From: Gautieria morchelliformis
Lineage: Eukaryota; Basidiomycota; Agaricomycetes; Gomphales; Gomphaceae
NCBI GenBank assembly: GCA_015179125.1
Contig: WHVA01000370.1
Span: forward strand, 1 to 64,000
Length of the DNA stretch: 64,000 nt
Direction of reading: 5' to 3'
In this document: positions 39,224-48,561 of the stretch, piece after piece
How the letters are laid out: each line of letters opens with the position of its first letter
Position numbering within the stretch: the first letter of the stretch is position 1
The notes under the pieces: model-generated
The model's database searches: none
Seen by the model: only the letters and a program-made list of their open reading frames with translations
Told to the model about the DNA's origin: nothing
Position numbers and translations under genes: made by a program

Positions 39224-41201
39224 ATGATGCCCCCTAAAGATGGGATGGACGTTGATCCGTCAATGTCCACAACGCGAGCAACGGCCCCAGGGGGCCGCAG
39301 ACATTCTCCGTGCTCCAATAGACCAGGAGCACTGGATGATCGTGGGATGGGAGGACGCCCTCGCCATCGTCCACCCGGAGGATTGCGCAACGTGCACGGA
39401 CTACGCCGCGCACCTAAGGGCCGCGACAGGCACCCGCAAGGGCAAATTGGGGGACGAAGACATTGGCGACACCATCGGTGCAGCCTGGGGATGGCTCCCA
39501 AGGGGCATCGCGCGTGACGCGCAAGAAGAGCCCCTCCAGGACATCCACGACCTTAAAAAAGAGGTCAAGCAGCTGGAACGTGCGGTCGAAGACTGCAATG
39601 ACGCGCTCGCAACCGAGCACGCCAGGATCAGGGAACTGGAGCAACAGCTGAGCGCAGCCCAGCTCCAGGTTACCCTGGCCCACGTTGCCTCAAAAAGGCC
39701 GCGACATGACCCGGCCACAGACCCAGTGGCCAGGCCATCATCACTTCGCGCAACGGTGCCTCTACCGGCGCGCGCAACATCGGGACTAGCATCCTGATTG
39801 TTGGTGCTGACCCCGACAACGACAACGACAGAAGGGCATAGCGCGCCTTCCGACTCTGCATACAGCGTCTCAGATGGATGGGAGTCAGACTCGTCCATCT
39901 GGAAGACGTACGACCCGGAAAGGGCACAGAGGCTGGCAGAGCAGCCAAAGAAAAAGCGCAAGAAATTGCGTGGCTCCGCCCACACCGTCAATGGGCTAGC
40001 CATTGCGAAGCAAAGCGTGATTAGCGCTTACCTAGCGGCGTCATTGTCGCACACTGTCAATGACCCCACCCTTCAGCAGCGGGTAGCACAGATCGAGGCC
40101 CAGTACATCGGGCCTGGCATGGCCCTGCCTCCACCGGCGGGGACAGTTCACCCTCCCTACCCGGGGGAGGGGACGCTCATCCCACTCGGAGATCCACCAA
40201 TCTCCTAGGCAGGCCTCCTACCACGGCCGGTAGGAAAGGCCCAACAGCGTCGTACTCAATGGTACGACGTCTGCCTGCTCGACGACCCACGCTTCGTCGA
40301 ACTCATAGTGCGGGCAAAAGAAATGCCGCAGCTCGTGCGTATGCGCGAGATGACCGGCATATTCAAACGCATCGAGCGCGAACAACGCGCTCGCAATCCC
40401 AAAAGGGATTGTCTCGTGATAGCGGGCGGTACCCCGCACGATATGGCAGCCATCCTGAAGGGTTGGATACACAACTCTGAAGGAATCCCATCCGCCATCC
40501 GTGACAATGCAGATGGCACCTTCAACCTAGACGACATGGACATCTGGATGTGGTTGAAGGCCCTTGCGCCCCGGGTCAAAGGGGTCGCATCACCCCTCAG
40601 GGCGAGGCTACTCGACCTATTCGGCTCGACAGACCAATGGTCGAGCCTCATCGACGCCAGGGAAGTGCTGACGCCTCAGAGCACCACCCTGCGGCTCTCA
40701 ATCACAGGCCCATTCCCTGTGGAGAGCCGAGCCGGCCCCGACATCCCCCTCACCGAGATCGCGAGATGGTTGGCCCGCTACGCGGGGGTCACTCGCGAGC
40801 GAGTGGCACGCATTGAACATTATGTTCAACGTAGCATCACCGGCGCGGCATTCAGTGCCGCCGCCTGCAAGGGCCAAAAAAAGGTCATCGAGACCAGCCA
40901 TGTGAGGGCCACGGTGCCGCGACCCCTCACTCACGCTCAGCTCAACCAGGAGCTAGCGCGCTTCCGGCCCCCTCCTCAGACTGAGGACCCAGCCGTTGAG
41001 GCCATGCTCCACGAGGACACTGGCCCCATCACCCAAGCGGATACCACCGCTAGTGGTGAGGCCGACCAGCCTCACCCAATCACCACCGATGACACGGAGG
41101 TGCCCCCGGAGGAGTCACGTGCTCCACCGGCCCCGCACGACAATGACGTCATCGTATCAGCCACTCTAGAGGACTCCCTCATGGATGACCTCTATGAGTA
41201 G
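39224..41201 (+). pseudogene. G1 accessory ORF (ORF3) between Pol and 3' LTR
   Basis: This long frame of about 655 codons, on the Pol strand, lies between the chromodomain stop and the purine tract. It starts at ATG ATG (39224). A frameshift at a G run (about 39288) moves it into the frame that then runs to 41201, interrupted only by TGA at 39795 and TAG at 40206. The N-terminal part has WMIVGWEDALAIVHPEDCATC. Next comes a heptad-rich coiled coil (DLKKEVKQLERAVEDC, RIRELEQQLSAAQ). A basic PKKKRKKLR resembles a nuclear localisation signal. The remainder is a globular-looking region with TWYDVCLL-like and DMDIWMWLKALAPRV blocks and an acidic tail. I recognise no known domain and it does not look like Env (no signal peptide or membrane segment). 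Function unknown. Confidence 0.7.
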
Positions 41202-41225
41202 TAGTTGACCCCTATAGTTGTCTAT

Positions 41226-41236
41226 AGAGGGGAGGG
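41226..41236 (+). promoter_or_regulatory. G1 polypurine tract
   Basis: AGAGGGGAGGG directly precedes the TGTAAATAACC start of the LTR, as expected for plus-strand priming. Confidence 0.8.
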
Positions 41237-41447
41237 TGTAAATAACCCGTGTATCTACATGTACAATAGTTATTACATAATCCCAGTGGGCCCCTTAGGG
41301 ACTGTATCGTTTATGCGTGGGAACCAGCCAGCGGTTCCCATCGCATCTTACTCTTACTTGTCACTACGTAACATTCAGAATACCACTCATTGGTCAAGTT
41401 CTGTAGTGCCCTTGTGATACAAGGTCTTAAGATCGACACCCTTTACA
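41237..41447 (+). repeat. G1 3' LTR
   Basis: This 211-bp LTR runs from TGTAAA to TTTACA, a perfect 6-bp inverted terminus. It is short compared with the other LTRs in the window. Its end is joined to the Gag of a C1-like copia element, so G1 probably inserted there. The other junction is lost. Confidence 0.85.
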
Positions 41448-42204
41448 TGTTGGGTGGTCTCTGAAAGGGGTTGTATGGTTGTCTAGGTTGTTGGGATTGG
41501 GCGACGAACGCAGTGGTGGCTTGTGTTGACACCTCGACGGCCCCTAGATCTGCCTTGTGCGCTTCCAAATGCTCCTCGATATTGTCCAGATCTTTACTGA
41601 TCATTCGTATTGTTTGTGCGATAGGTCTCCACGATTCCGGGAGATTTCTGAGGATTGTGGATGTGTGAGTGGAATCAGCTATGTGTTCACCCATCTTTGC
41701 AAGCTGATTTCTGAACTCCTTCATGATGGTGATGTATTCTGAGACCGTTTGCCCATCGGTCATGTGGTAGTTTTCGTATTGGGTTCTGATTATGCTGATA
41801 TTGCTCGGATCAGTAGACTCAAACTTTCTTATGAGTATCTTCCAAGCTTCTTCGCATCTGTTGGTGGTGTCGATCGCCGTCTGGAGTTCGGGCGATATGC
41901 AGAGTAAGATTTGACTGTAAGCCACGTTGTTCCTGTCGTCCCAATCGTCCTGAAGCTGTGACAGTATCATTCCACTGGTCGTGTTGGTTCCAGTGGTGAC
42001 AGCTATCTGTTGGTTAGCTGCTGTAGGGTAAGGGTCTGCACCGGTGATAATTTTGTATAATCCCCTATCCCTCGCAGTTGCTAACAGTTCCCTCTTCCAG
42101 GACATTCAATTGTCCATACCCAATTTGGGTTTGATGTCCCTGAATTTGTGTATATCATGTTTCGGCGTGATATGCACCGGTGCCGTTGCCGTTGATTGTG
42201 CCAT
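41448..42204 (-). pseudogene. C1-like copia Gag (5' part only)
   Basis: From the ATG at 42204 the frame reads MAQSTATAPV..., then hits TGA where C1 has the tryptophan of NNWISWKREL, and continues open from 42105 to 41448. Blocks such as EAWKILIRKFESTDPSNISI, TQYENYHMTDGQTVSEYI and LPESWRPIAQTIRMI are collinear with C1 Gag. It breaks off at RPPNM at the junction with the G1 LTR. No protease or Pol is present nearby. Confidence 0.85.
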
Positions 42205-42214
42205 GGTGAGTATG

Positions 42215-42228
42215 ATGAGACTCTTAAT
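42215..42228 (-). promoter_or_regulatory. C1-like primer-binding site
   Basis: The plus strand TGAGACTCTTAATC, identical to the C1 site, abuts the LTR start TGTAAAAGAC. It is complementary in the element RNA to the tRNA-Lys(CUU) anticodon arm. Confidence 0.65.
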
Positions 42229-42229
42229 C

Positions 42230-42925
42230 TGTAAAAGACTAAGAACAGCTGATAATGGGTTGAATAGGGGTTTAGATTCAGACTTCTACTTGAAGTTGAA
42301 TCGAGTGGAATCGTAAAACAGATAGATAGAGTAAACACAAGGTGTGTATGCTCTTCAGCGATAACTACGCAAGATTATGCATCGCAAGATACCAAGTTAC
42401 TTCGAAAATGTGAGTTCTGATTGACTGGGGAATTTGGATGTACATGTTGAACTATTTATATAGCTACGAGGTGTGCTGCAGTGCGAAGAGCGGAGGGGGA
42501 ACATGTGGATCGACTGAGGTGTCTGGACTCGGGAGTACGGTGGTCCGGAGACAGTGGTAGCTAGGGGATTGGTCTATTGAATGGGGAGGGGTGTAGATAG
42601 TCATAGGTATCAGAAACATGAGTTGTGGTTAGGAAGGAAAGTCATATGGAAGATATGTAAACATGCAGCTCAACATCTAGCTCCTCCGTGGATCAATGCA
42701 CCTCGGGCTCGGGCTTCGTCTCAGGTTGGGGTGGAGCCGCGGGTACTGGGACAGGGTCAAGTTGATAGGGGAATGGAAACAATGTGGTGTGTTGTGCAGA
42801 TGTGTGTGGGCTTGGGTCAATGTGGGTGATGTGAGTGTAGAAGTGTGTGAGATGTGGGGCGGCGTATATGCGGCGGTTGGATGTGCTGTGATGGTGGTGA
42901 TGGGCTTACTGATACTTTCATAACA
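42230..42925 (-). repeat. C1-like copia 5' LTR
   Basis: This LTR of about 696 bp begins TGTTATGAAAGTATC on the minus strand and ends with TTTTACA next to the primer-binding site. The outer end resembles the C1 end (ATACTTTCA then ACA). Most of the LTR body is diverged from C1, so it is a sister family. Confidence 0.75.
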
Positions 42926-44700
42926 ATGCATGCTTAACGCCGTGGTATGGTGATGGTCCTCGACCTTTCAAGTTTGCACAACTCCCCTCCAGTCCATCAC
43001 ACCTCCCTATCATCGGCTACTCGACCGTGACTTAGGAGGGTGATCATATCTTTCTAGGACGTGTATGTATTTTCATTCTACTTTTAACTCATAATATAAA
43101 GAAAAGCTCATAATTGGGATATGAATAGAAAGTATATTTTACATTTTATAAAACAGAAATAAATCATTCTTCTTTTGTCCCTCCCCAAGCGGCAGCTCCA
43201 CCGACGAGAAATCCGTAGATTTGGGTATCTACCAACTTTTAATATAATCCATATTGGTGTTACTATATAATTAGTACTATACCCTGCCATACATATCATA
43301 TTCTATATTGTATATCCTCCTTTTATCTATTCTAAGTGTCTATCAATCTTCAGTCTCTTACTATAATATTCTAATGTATCTTTTCAAGTGAGATGAACAT
43401 ACTCATACAGAAGTTTTATATGCATTAGTGTTGCTCTATAAATCTGATATAATAATATTCTTATATATTAGAAATAGTAGTTTTGAAATATATGCTATGT
43501 AGGTTCTTATCTCGTAGTACATAGACTTTATGAATGACCTCCTTAGTGCCTTCCAGGCTCAGGCTGAAGCGCTGAGCCCCAGGCCGAGCCTTAGCCTCGC
43601 AAAGACCTAGGAGGAAGGTGTTCATGCCCAGCCGTTGGAGCCGGCCGTGAGTCACACAGGTGCAGCGAACCCAGCTTGGCATGCGGGAGAGGCTCAGGCA
43701 TACGGCATTGTCTGGGTGAGTAATTTGGATCAGAGGTGATCCTGGAGGACCTTCCTGGCAACGACTCGGTCGTCCTTGCCAAGATTGGGAGAGCCGAATG
43801 ATAACGATTGACTATTAATCGAAATCACTGAACAACTTGAACAAGAAGGAAGCGACATGCAGAGAAGTTGCCAGGGACAACTGGAAGCTGAGACGAGAAG
43901 AAGGCTACAAGAAGCGGATGACAGAGAACATGGATGAGTGACGCTCGGGACCTGCTGAGGACGTTGGCGCCGGACATCGCAGGACATGAAGTAGCATGCA
44001 GTCTATGCGGGTGACGTCCGATAGCCAACAAACATGAGAGCATTGGGAGAAGAAACAGAACCTCGGACATGCAGCGCCTGTGAGAAAGAATATGGGACGC
44101 AGTGATGAAGAAACTAACTGCATTAGAATGATTGAAACGCCTAGGTGATACCTCTAAAGCTACTGCACTGTCCTGGATAATTCAGGCGTATTATTAGTGA
44201 GGCGACCTAGTGAAGTAGTGAAGGTGATGCTATTTATGACAATGTACCTCGTGAGAAGGTGCTTGTTCCAAGGCACTGCTCAAAACATGCCCCCCACCAT
44301 GACGAAAAGCTCGCCGAGCATTCAACCTGTTGGCACTGTCACACATGCTTTTATGGTGTACGCCAAACATACAATGTGAAAAACGAGTTGGAAAATACTG
44401 TGGATACTTGAGTTTGAGCAAAAAGAAAATATATGAGACATACATTTCGGATATATCAAGAATATCCCGAAGTAAATCACTGGAAATGTACAACATAGTC
44501 ACTTTATGGGTGAGGGCGAAGACACCGTAAGAGACGAACGGTTATCTGGCATGGCTAGAGACTACAGGAAAGTTAGTGAGGTCAAATCATAGAATGCAAT
44601 GCACAGATATCATTATGCTCAATGTGCACACACTGTGGACACCGTTAGACTTCTCTAGGTGGGACGATAGCGCACAACCTGCTGATCAGTCCCGTCTCTC
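42926..44700. other. Unassigned, partly very AT-rich spacer
   Basis: 43050-43480 is strikingly AT-rich. 43500-43720 is GC-rich and 43720-44560 is mixed. Open frames are under 100 codons. On the minus strand, 43150-43215 could be a terminal exon: an acceptor GGTAG at about 43231 is followed by a frame reading GFLVGGAAAWGGTKEE and a stop. This is weak. No LTR ends or tails were recognised. Confidence 0.35.
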
Positions 44701-44719
44701 AAACTCATGAATATCGAAG

Positions 44720-45340
44720 GACCAACCCTTATATTGCAAAGGATTTATCCCACCAATGGAATACATCATGAGGCTGTCCACTACTCTTTGTATCCTTCAA
44801 ATTTGACTGCTGAGCGCATGGGCATGATAGCTACTACTAAATGAAACTCACGACTTGAAGCCTGACCGCCGGCGCTGGAGACAGATGCATAACGCAGATG
44901 TGTTAATAATGTCGATGAGCGTGCTGATGACTATTGCTCCTGTCACCATCCACTGGTCTCTTGCAAGGAAGCTCGTGGTGGTCTTGGCATCAAACAACCC
45001 AGCAGTGGCTGCACCGCCGAAACCCAGTCGAATTATCGATCCAAGCCAAGTGATGGCAGGGATTGTAAGCCTTCCGGACAACACCCACACTCGGTAACCG
45101 AAAAAGGACTGCACAACTGGTTAGCCGCACGGTAGCGATGGAATGGGACAAGGATGACTTCCTTGTACAGTTGCGCCAAGAAGTGTCATCAATAACAGAG
45201 CAGTGGAGAGGGACCAGGTAGTATCATTGATTGTTTCAGGTTTTCCATAATTGATTACGGTCAATGAATAGATGAACGACCAGATAACGACAGTATGTGC
45301 TGTCTCGAGCATCCTGTAGGAGAACAGAATCAATCTTGGG
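44720..45340 (-). pseudogene. DUF6534-like membrane protein relic
   Basis: Minus-strand exons resemble the basidiomycete DUF6534 family. LETAHTVVIWSFIYSLTVINYG and TTWSLSTALLLMTLLGATVQ lie at about 45140-45330. QSFFGYRVWVLSGR, WLGSIIRLGFGGAATAG, WMVTGAIVISTLIDIINTSALCICL and RRRSGF lie at 44848-45110. A possible last exon RVVDSLMMYSI is at about 44740-44790. Hydrophobic helices alternate with short loops. An intron acceptor with CTAAC branch site precedes QSFF, but its donor is not consensus. The N-terminal exons are missing, replaced by LINE D, so I treat it as a relic. Family assignment is from pattern memory. Confidence 0.5.
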
Positions 45341-45369
45341 AATACACTGGAGCCACCATTCCAACCAGA

Positions 45370-46349
45370 TGAATCCAGGCTGAAGCAGTGGAGGATCCTG
45401 TGCATCGGTGCCGGATGCTTCTTGACCAGGCGGTGGGCACAGGAGCGAGCTGGACAATGCAGTGGTTGGGGCTTGGGGAGGGTTGCGATACGGCTGGCAG
45501 CCTTGTAGCAGATGCCTAGGAGGAGGAGTTCTATCAGCTGGACATTGGCGAGGACCTCCAGGACATCGCTCCAGTGATGGCAATGGTAGCCATGCACTGC
45601 ACAGATGTTAGCTTACATACCACTCCCACAGACCCCGTTGCTCTTCCCTCCCCCCAGTTCTTCTGCACTGGCATGTACCAGACATCCTCAGCATATGTGA
45701 ATTTGGGTATTGCCACCGCACTGTACAGCTGCCTCATGTATGTTGCGCGTACCCCTGTGGAGGGTTTAGTTAACCTGCGAGCCAATAATGTCCACTTAGC
45801 CACATTCGCCACTGCCTTCTCCGCCTGGATTTTCCATCGCAGTTCCTCCTCCAGGAAAACTCCTAACAATTTATGTGCAGACGTGGGCTGGATGATGGCG
45901 CCCTCGTACGTGAAGTTGGGCCTTGGCTCACGCTTGGTTTTGCCTGGCCTTGCAGGGTCTCCTGTTCGGCGCCTTGAGAACCCTACTACCGCGAACTTGG
46001 ACTCCTCGAATCTGGAGTGATGGGTCAGTGTCCACACCTTTGTCCCCCCTTCCTTGAGCAACATCTCTCTCAGTCCCTCGTATGCCTCCTCATAGGTGTT
46101 GCCTTCCGAGTAGAGGTTGGCATCATCAACATACACCACCGTGGCCTGCCCCTTCCTGTTAGCGACATCTATGAAGTCAGTGTTGTAATAAAGGTAGAGG
46201 ATCATAGAAAGTGGGTCCCCCTGCCCTATCCCATTGTCTATGTGTACCCATTCCGAGAGGTAGTCATCGAACTTGATCCTGGTGCATCGGTTGGCCAGCA
46301 TCCGCCCCATGAAGCTCATGAACTCTTCTGGCACCCTTCGCTTCCTCAT
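45370..46349 (-). pseudogene. LINE D ORF2: RT palm to connection
   Basis: 45534-46349 reads EFMSFMGRMLANRCTRIKFDD, DNGIGQGDPLSMILYLYYN and the catalytic VVYVDDANLYSEG. It continues with VVGFSRRRTGDPARPGKTK, AHKLLGVFLEEELRWK and YSAVAIPKFTYAEDVWYMPV. A frame change at about 45560 leads to LLLGICYKAASRIATLPK and VKKHPAPMHRILHCFSL. Both ends are truncated: the 5' side at an unrelated Ala/Gly-rich frame (46350) and the 3' side at the DUF6534-like relic. It is a different subfamily from LINE A-C (YVDD rather than FIDD). Confidence 0.85.
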
Positions 46350-46582
46350 CCACCGTTGACATGGGGGGAGCCGCCGCCGCCGCTCCCGCTGTCGTCATGT
46401 GTCCCTAACGCCGCCCACGCACCCGCCACCACCTTGATGGATGTCGAGAAGTCGACGGCCCCTCCAGTTCCAGTCCCATCGGGCTCCTCGTTAGCAACCG
46501 CCGCGGCCGCCGCGCTGTCTTCTTCGTCCTCACGGAGATCACGCGCCGCGGCCATTGCCCGCTTGTCGTCATGCGTCGACAT
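46346..46582 (-). other. Short Ala/Asp/Gly-rich open frame
   Basis: This is a 78-codon minus-strand frame (MSTHDDKRAMAAARDLREDE, an alanine run, VDFSTSIKVVAGAWAALG). It could be a first exon of a host gene whose rest was displaced by LINE D. No domain is recognised and GC content is high. Confidence 0.25.
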
Positions 46583-46624
46583 GAATATCTAGATACACAC
46601 GCCAGTCAGATCAGCACCCCATAT

Positions 46625-47098
46625 CACACACACACGGGAAAGAGAGGAGGAAAGAAGACAGAAGGCGAGAAGACAAGAAGGAGAGAATATATGGAGAGAA
46701 GACAAGAAGGAGAGGAGAGGAGAAGGAGAGCAGACGAGAGGGAGAGCAGACGAGAGGGAGAGAAGACAAAAGGGAGAGAAGACGAGAAGGAGAGAAGACG
46801 AGAAGGAGAGAAGACGAGAAGGAGAGAAGAAGAGAAGGAGAGAAGACGAGAAGGAGAGAAGACGAGAAGGAGAGAAGACGAGAAGGAGAGGAGAGGAGAA
46901 GGAGAGCAGACGAGAGGGAGAGAAGACGAGAGGGAGAGAAGACGAAAGGGAGAGAAGACAAAAGGGAGAGAAGACAAAAGGGAGAGAAGGCAAAAGGGAG
47001 AGAAGACAAAAGGGAGAGAAGACGAGAAGGAGAGAAGACGAGAAGGAGAGAAGACGAGAAGGAGAGAAGATGAGAAGGAGAGAAGACGAGAAGGAGAG
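46625..47098. repeat. Purine-rich 16-bp minisatellite
   Basis: About 470 bp of imperfect tandem copies of a 16-base unit AGAAGACGAGAAGGAG and close variants (GACAAAAG, GGAGAGGAG). Nearly every base on the plus strand is a purine apart from a C once per unit. Because 16 is not a multiple of 3 and no variant makes a stop, several frames stay open on both strands. These long frames (for example Arg/Glu-rich on plus, Ser/Leu/Phe-rich on minus) should not be taken as genes. Confidence 0.92.
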
Positions 47099-47104
47099 AT
47101 TCCC

Positions 47105-47551
47105 TCCTATCCGCGCCTGCGCGCGAGCTGAACCGCGTCGCTGTCATGACGCGCCTCTTCCTTGGGCCGACCGCGCCCACCGCAATGTCCGGCGTCTCGA
47201 TCACAGCGACTATGCGCTGCGGTGCAGTCCCGAACCGCGTCGCGAATACCGCCGGTGTCCCCATGCACGACGAGGAGGACAGCGGCGTTGTGGGCTGGCA
47301 GCTGCCCCCAGGCTTCGATAGCCGCCCGACCCCGGCGGCCGCGGTGGTGACATTGAGCGACTGCCGGCGAGGCGGTTTGGAGTCAGAGCGGGAGAGGGGG
47401 AGCGCAGAGGTGGTGCGCGTGGCGAGGACGGGGGGCCATGAGTCTGAGCGGGTGGGCGAAGCGTCGGAGGTGGGGGAGGCAACGATGGCGTGGGGCTCTA
47501 TGGTGGCGGCGTCGGTGTCAGACCATTGGAGGTGGAGGATGACGGATTTGG
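47105..47551 (-). other. GC-rich segment with overlapping open frames
   Basis: Open frames exist on both strands. The minus one (start 47555) is Ser/Thr/Pro-rich (SPTSDASPTRSDSWPPV, PPRRQSLNVTTAAAG) and runs into the minisatellite. It may be a disordered exon of the gene at 47552-48137 or only a GC-driven open frame. I cannot decide from the sequence. Confidence 0.25.
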
Positions 47552-48137
47552 TCACGCACTAAGCGGAGCCCTCTTGTTTGTTGCCTGGTCGCAGAAAGAG
47601 AATAGCTGGGTGCGTGGTATAAACGAAGGATCGTTTTGGATATACGGAACCTCAGAGTCAGAGTCAGATTCCTCTGGTGAACTATCAGAAATAGATGGTG
47701 TTAATTCATCATCTTCATGCCAGGTGGTGAGGTGCTCCCGAGAATTAGGCCAAGAGAACAGAGCAGACAGAGGTTCAAAGTCATCGAGTGCGAGCTGACG
47801 AACAGGTGGTTGATGCTGGTCCAAGAGTGAGTCATATGCCTCAGAGCCACACCAGTCACCTCCATCATCATCCTGGCCATATGAATAGAGGTCACTGCCC
47901 TTTATTTCTTGTGTCTCCCTCATGTCAACATCCAGGATGTAGTTGTCCGGAAGGATTTCTGGATCGGAGGAGAGAATTAGCATCACCCTCACCATCCAAA
48001 CTGTCTCCGGTATCATTTTCGACGTGATTAGTGTCCGTGAGCTCTAGGGCTTCAGCATCCGAGATTCCCACTGCAGATGCCGTCTGATTGTCCGGCTTTT
48101 CCGCCAGGGCAGAACTGCATTTGTGCGCAGGCTGCAC
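47552..48137 (-). CDS. Hypothetical acidic protein, two exons
   Basis: I do not recognise this protein. The minus-strand frame from the ATG at 48137 can be joined to the frame ending at 47552 by a 34-nt intron (47992-47959, donor GTGAGG, GCTAAT branch-like site, acceptor CCAG). The join is in phase and gives 183 codons: MQPAHKCSSALAEKPDN..., DILPDNYILD-type joint, then LYSYGQDDDGGDWCGSEAYD and a very acidic SDSSPEESDSDSEVPY. It contains many Asp/Glu and few hydrophobic stretches, so it is probably disordered. The intron is at the short end for fungi. It lies 424 bp downstream of the zinc-finger gene, same strand. Confidence 0.35.
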
Positions 48138-48561
48138 GACCTAGACAGAGCATTCTACGAAGTCGTGGTGTCAAACAGAGCCTAGTTAAAGCTCAGAGCG
48201 TTGAGGACGCGACGCGACGCGACCTCACGTGACTCAGTGTGGCAGAACTCCGCTAAGTCAGATCCTGACGCCACTATGGAAATATTGCTTACAGCTATGT
48301 ATAAGACGTTTCATATACATAGTATCACAGTGGTCACATAACTACGCCAGATATAAAATATCAAGAATTTCCAAAACCATCGAGATCTTCAAAACAAGGT
48401 AGCAATTCCGCCAAGAAGGTTGATGCTGAACAATTGTAATCATTGTAAATCTTCATAGATCAGTAACGGTGAAAGAAGGCCATATACCGGTTGTATGTCT
48501 AGACCTGGTCGGTTGTCGAGGGGTGGCGATGCGCGGGTGGCGGCTTCCTCTGGTTAATCGA
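48138..48561. other. Intergenic gap between two minus-strand loci
   Basis: No open frame of note. The sequence is AT-richer than its flanks and contains CTCACGTGACTC at about 48224. It would hold the 3' end of the zinc-finger gene and the promoter of the acidic hypothetical gene. Confidence 0.4.

Noticed and set aside
39401..40003. Minus-strand 200-codon ORF opposite the G1 accessory ORF
   Set aside because: High GC opens both strands here. The plus frame has coiled-coil and other protein-like features and the element context, the minus frame does not.
46571..47131. A 186-codon plus-strand ORF rich in Arg, Glu and Lys
   Set aside because: It is the translation of the 16-bp minisatellite. 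Other frames of the same tract are equally open, so openness has no coding meaning here.
46611..47555. A minus-strand ORF of over 300 codons
   Set aside because: Half of it is the same minisatellite read as Ser/Leu/Phe repeats. Only the first 150 codons could be real, and these are listed as uncertain.
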